DNA of 14,015 nucleotides from an uncultured Bifidobacterium sp. (GTDB taxonomy: Bacteria; Actinomycetota; Actinomycetes; Actinomycetales; Bifidobacteriaceae), in the NCBI GenBank assembly GCA_937876495.1, contig CALEGL010000108.1:1-14015 (forward strand). The letters are read 5' to 3'. The translations under genes were made by a program, and so were the position numbers. Each line of letters opens with the position of its first letter. Positions within the stretch are counted from its first letter, which is position 1. Positions 13,579-14,015 of this stretch are shown here, in pieces. The notes under the pieces were generated by a model that saw only the letters and a program-made list of their open reading frames with translations, was not told the origin of the DNA and made no database searches.

Positions 13579-14015
13579 ATGGCAGTGGACCCTCCTCCGG
13601 TTCCTCCGGATGCCGCGCGTCCGATGCTGCTGTCCGCGGCGTCCGGTGGCGTGGGGCTCAGCTCGCTGGCGTCCCTTCTGGCGCGTGGATTCGTCGGAGA
13701 TGGCCGTCCCTGCGTCCTCGTGGATGCCGATTTTGACGGGGGAGGTCTCGATGTGCTGCTGGGGGTGGAGAACGACGGCGGACTGCGCTGGCGTGATCTG
13801 GACGTCAACGCCGGCGTTCCGGATGCCCGGTCGTTGACGGCCGCATTGCCGAGATGGGATGGCGTGCCGGTTCTGGCTCTGAGACGCGACGAGGGCGATG
13901 TCCCCTCCGCCGAGGACGTCGTCGACGTGGTCCTTGCCCTGGCGGCGGTGGGAGGGGTCGTCGTCGACGTCGGTCGCGCGGCGCGGGGGGACGTGACGAG
14001 AGGGCTGTCCTCCGC
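13579..14015 (+). CDS. TadZ/CpaE-like atypical MinD-family ATPase (5' part, cut by window end)
   Basis: The first 145 codons are visible. The frame opens with a Pro-rich stretch, then LLSAASGGVGLSSLASLLA (17-35), a degenerate P-loop, and VLVDADFDGGGLDVLLG (46-62), followed by an acidic linker, GGLRWRDLDV and an LPRWDGVPVLAL segment. This pattern fits TadZ/CpaE proteins of Tad pilus loci and the related actinobacterial septum-site (Ssd-like) proteins. In Tad systems the protein localises the secretion ATPase TadA at the pole. The P-loop lacks both the signature Lys and the GK lysine (GGVGLSS). The ATG at 13579 has GAGG (13570-13573) 5 nt upstream. Tad genes (tadA, tadB, tadC, flp) are expected beyond the window, but this is inference. 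Confidence 0.8.
   Translation, partial: MAVDPPPVPPDAARPMLLSAASGGVGLSSLASLLARGFVGDGRPCVLVDADFDGGGLDVLLGVENDGGLRWRDLDVNAGVPDARSLTAALPRWDGVPVLALRRDEGDVPSAEDVVDVVLALAAVGGVVVDVGRAARGDVTRGLSS

Overview
The window looks like chromosomal DNA of a high-GC Actinomycetota, most likely a GC-rich member of the Bifidobacteriaceae. This rests on very high GC at third codon positions, the pairing of a replicative helicase gene with the MurT/GatD lipid II amidation enzymes, a MutT1-type Nudix-phosphatase fusion beside polyphosphate kinase 1, and a TadZ/CpaE-like gene of a Tad pilus locus. The family is an inference from remembered gene neighbourhoods; no search was run. No insertion sequences, prophage genes, CRISPR arrays, rRNA or tRNA genes were recognised.

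Left block, + strand (about 1-7283). A 320-nt non-coding region carries a cluster of DnaA-box-like 9-mers, including two perfect ones, followed by dnaB (321-1757), murT (1759-3264) and gatD (3276-4025) in a tight operon. Next come a 79-residue phasin-like helical protein (4114-4353) overlapping an ABC1/UbiB-family atypical kinase with two C-terminal membrane helices (to 6052), and a membrane-anchored glycerophosphodiester phosphodiesterase (6219-7283).

Middle block, - strand (7346-12704). upp (uracil salvage) converges on the phosphodiesterase gene across a 15-bp perfect inverted repeat that overlaps the latter's stop codon. After 437 nt without a recognisable gene comes a conserved hypothetical protein whose frame overlaps the MutT1-like Nudix/histidine-phosphatase fusion. 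Upstream of that is polyphosphate kinase (ppk), separated by a spacer with two long dyads.

Right edge. An 874-nt divergent intergenic region lies between ppk and a + strand TadZ/CpaE-like gene cut by the window end (13579-14015). Inside it is the most intriguing signal in the window: a textbook intrinsic terminator (11-bp stem, ATAT loop, T5) on the + strand with no + strand gene upstream of it for about 6 kb. A plausible promoter sits about 150 nt before it. This is best read as an orphan, apparently undescribed small RNA gene, possibly with a 28-codon ORF inside, and it has complementary segments in a pseudoknot-like order.

Functional themes are replication initiation (dnaB with DnaA boxes), peptidoglycan amidation (MurT/GatD), a lipid- or membrane-associated kinase module, phospholipid turnover, pyrimidine salvage, polyphosphate and nucleotide sanitation, and Tad pilus assembly.
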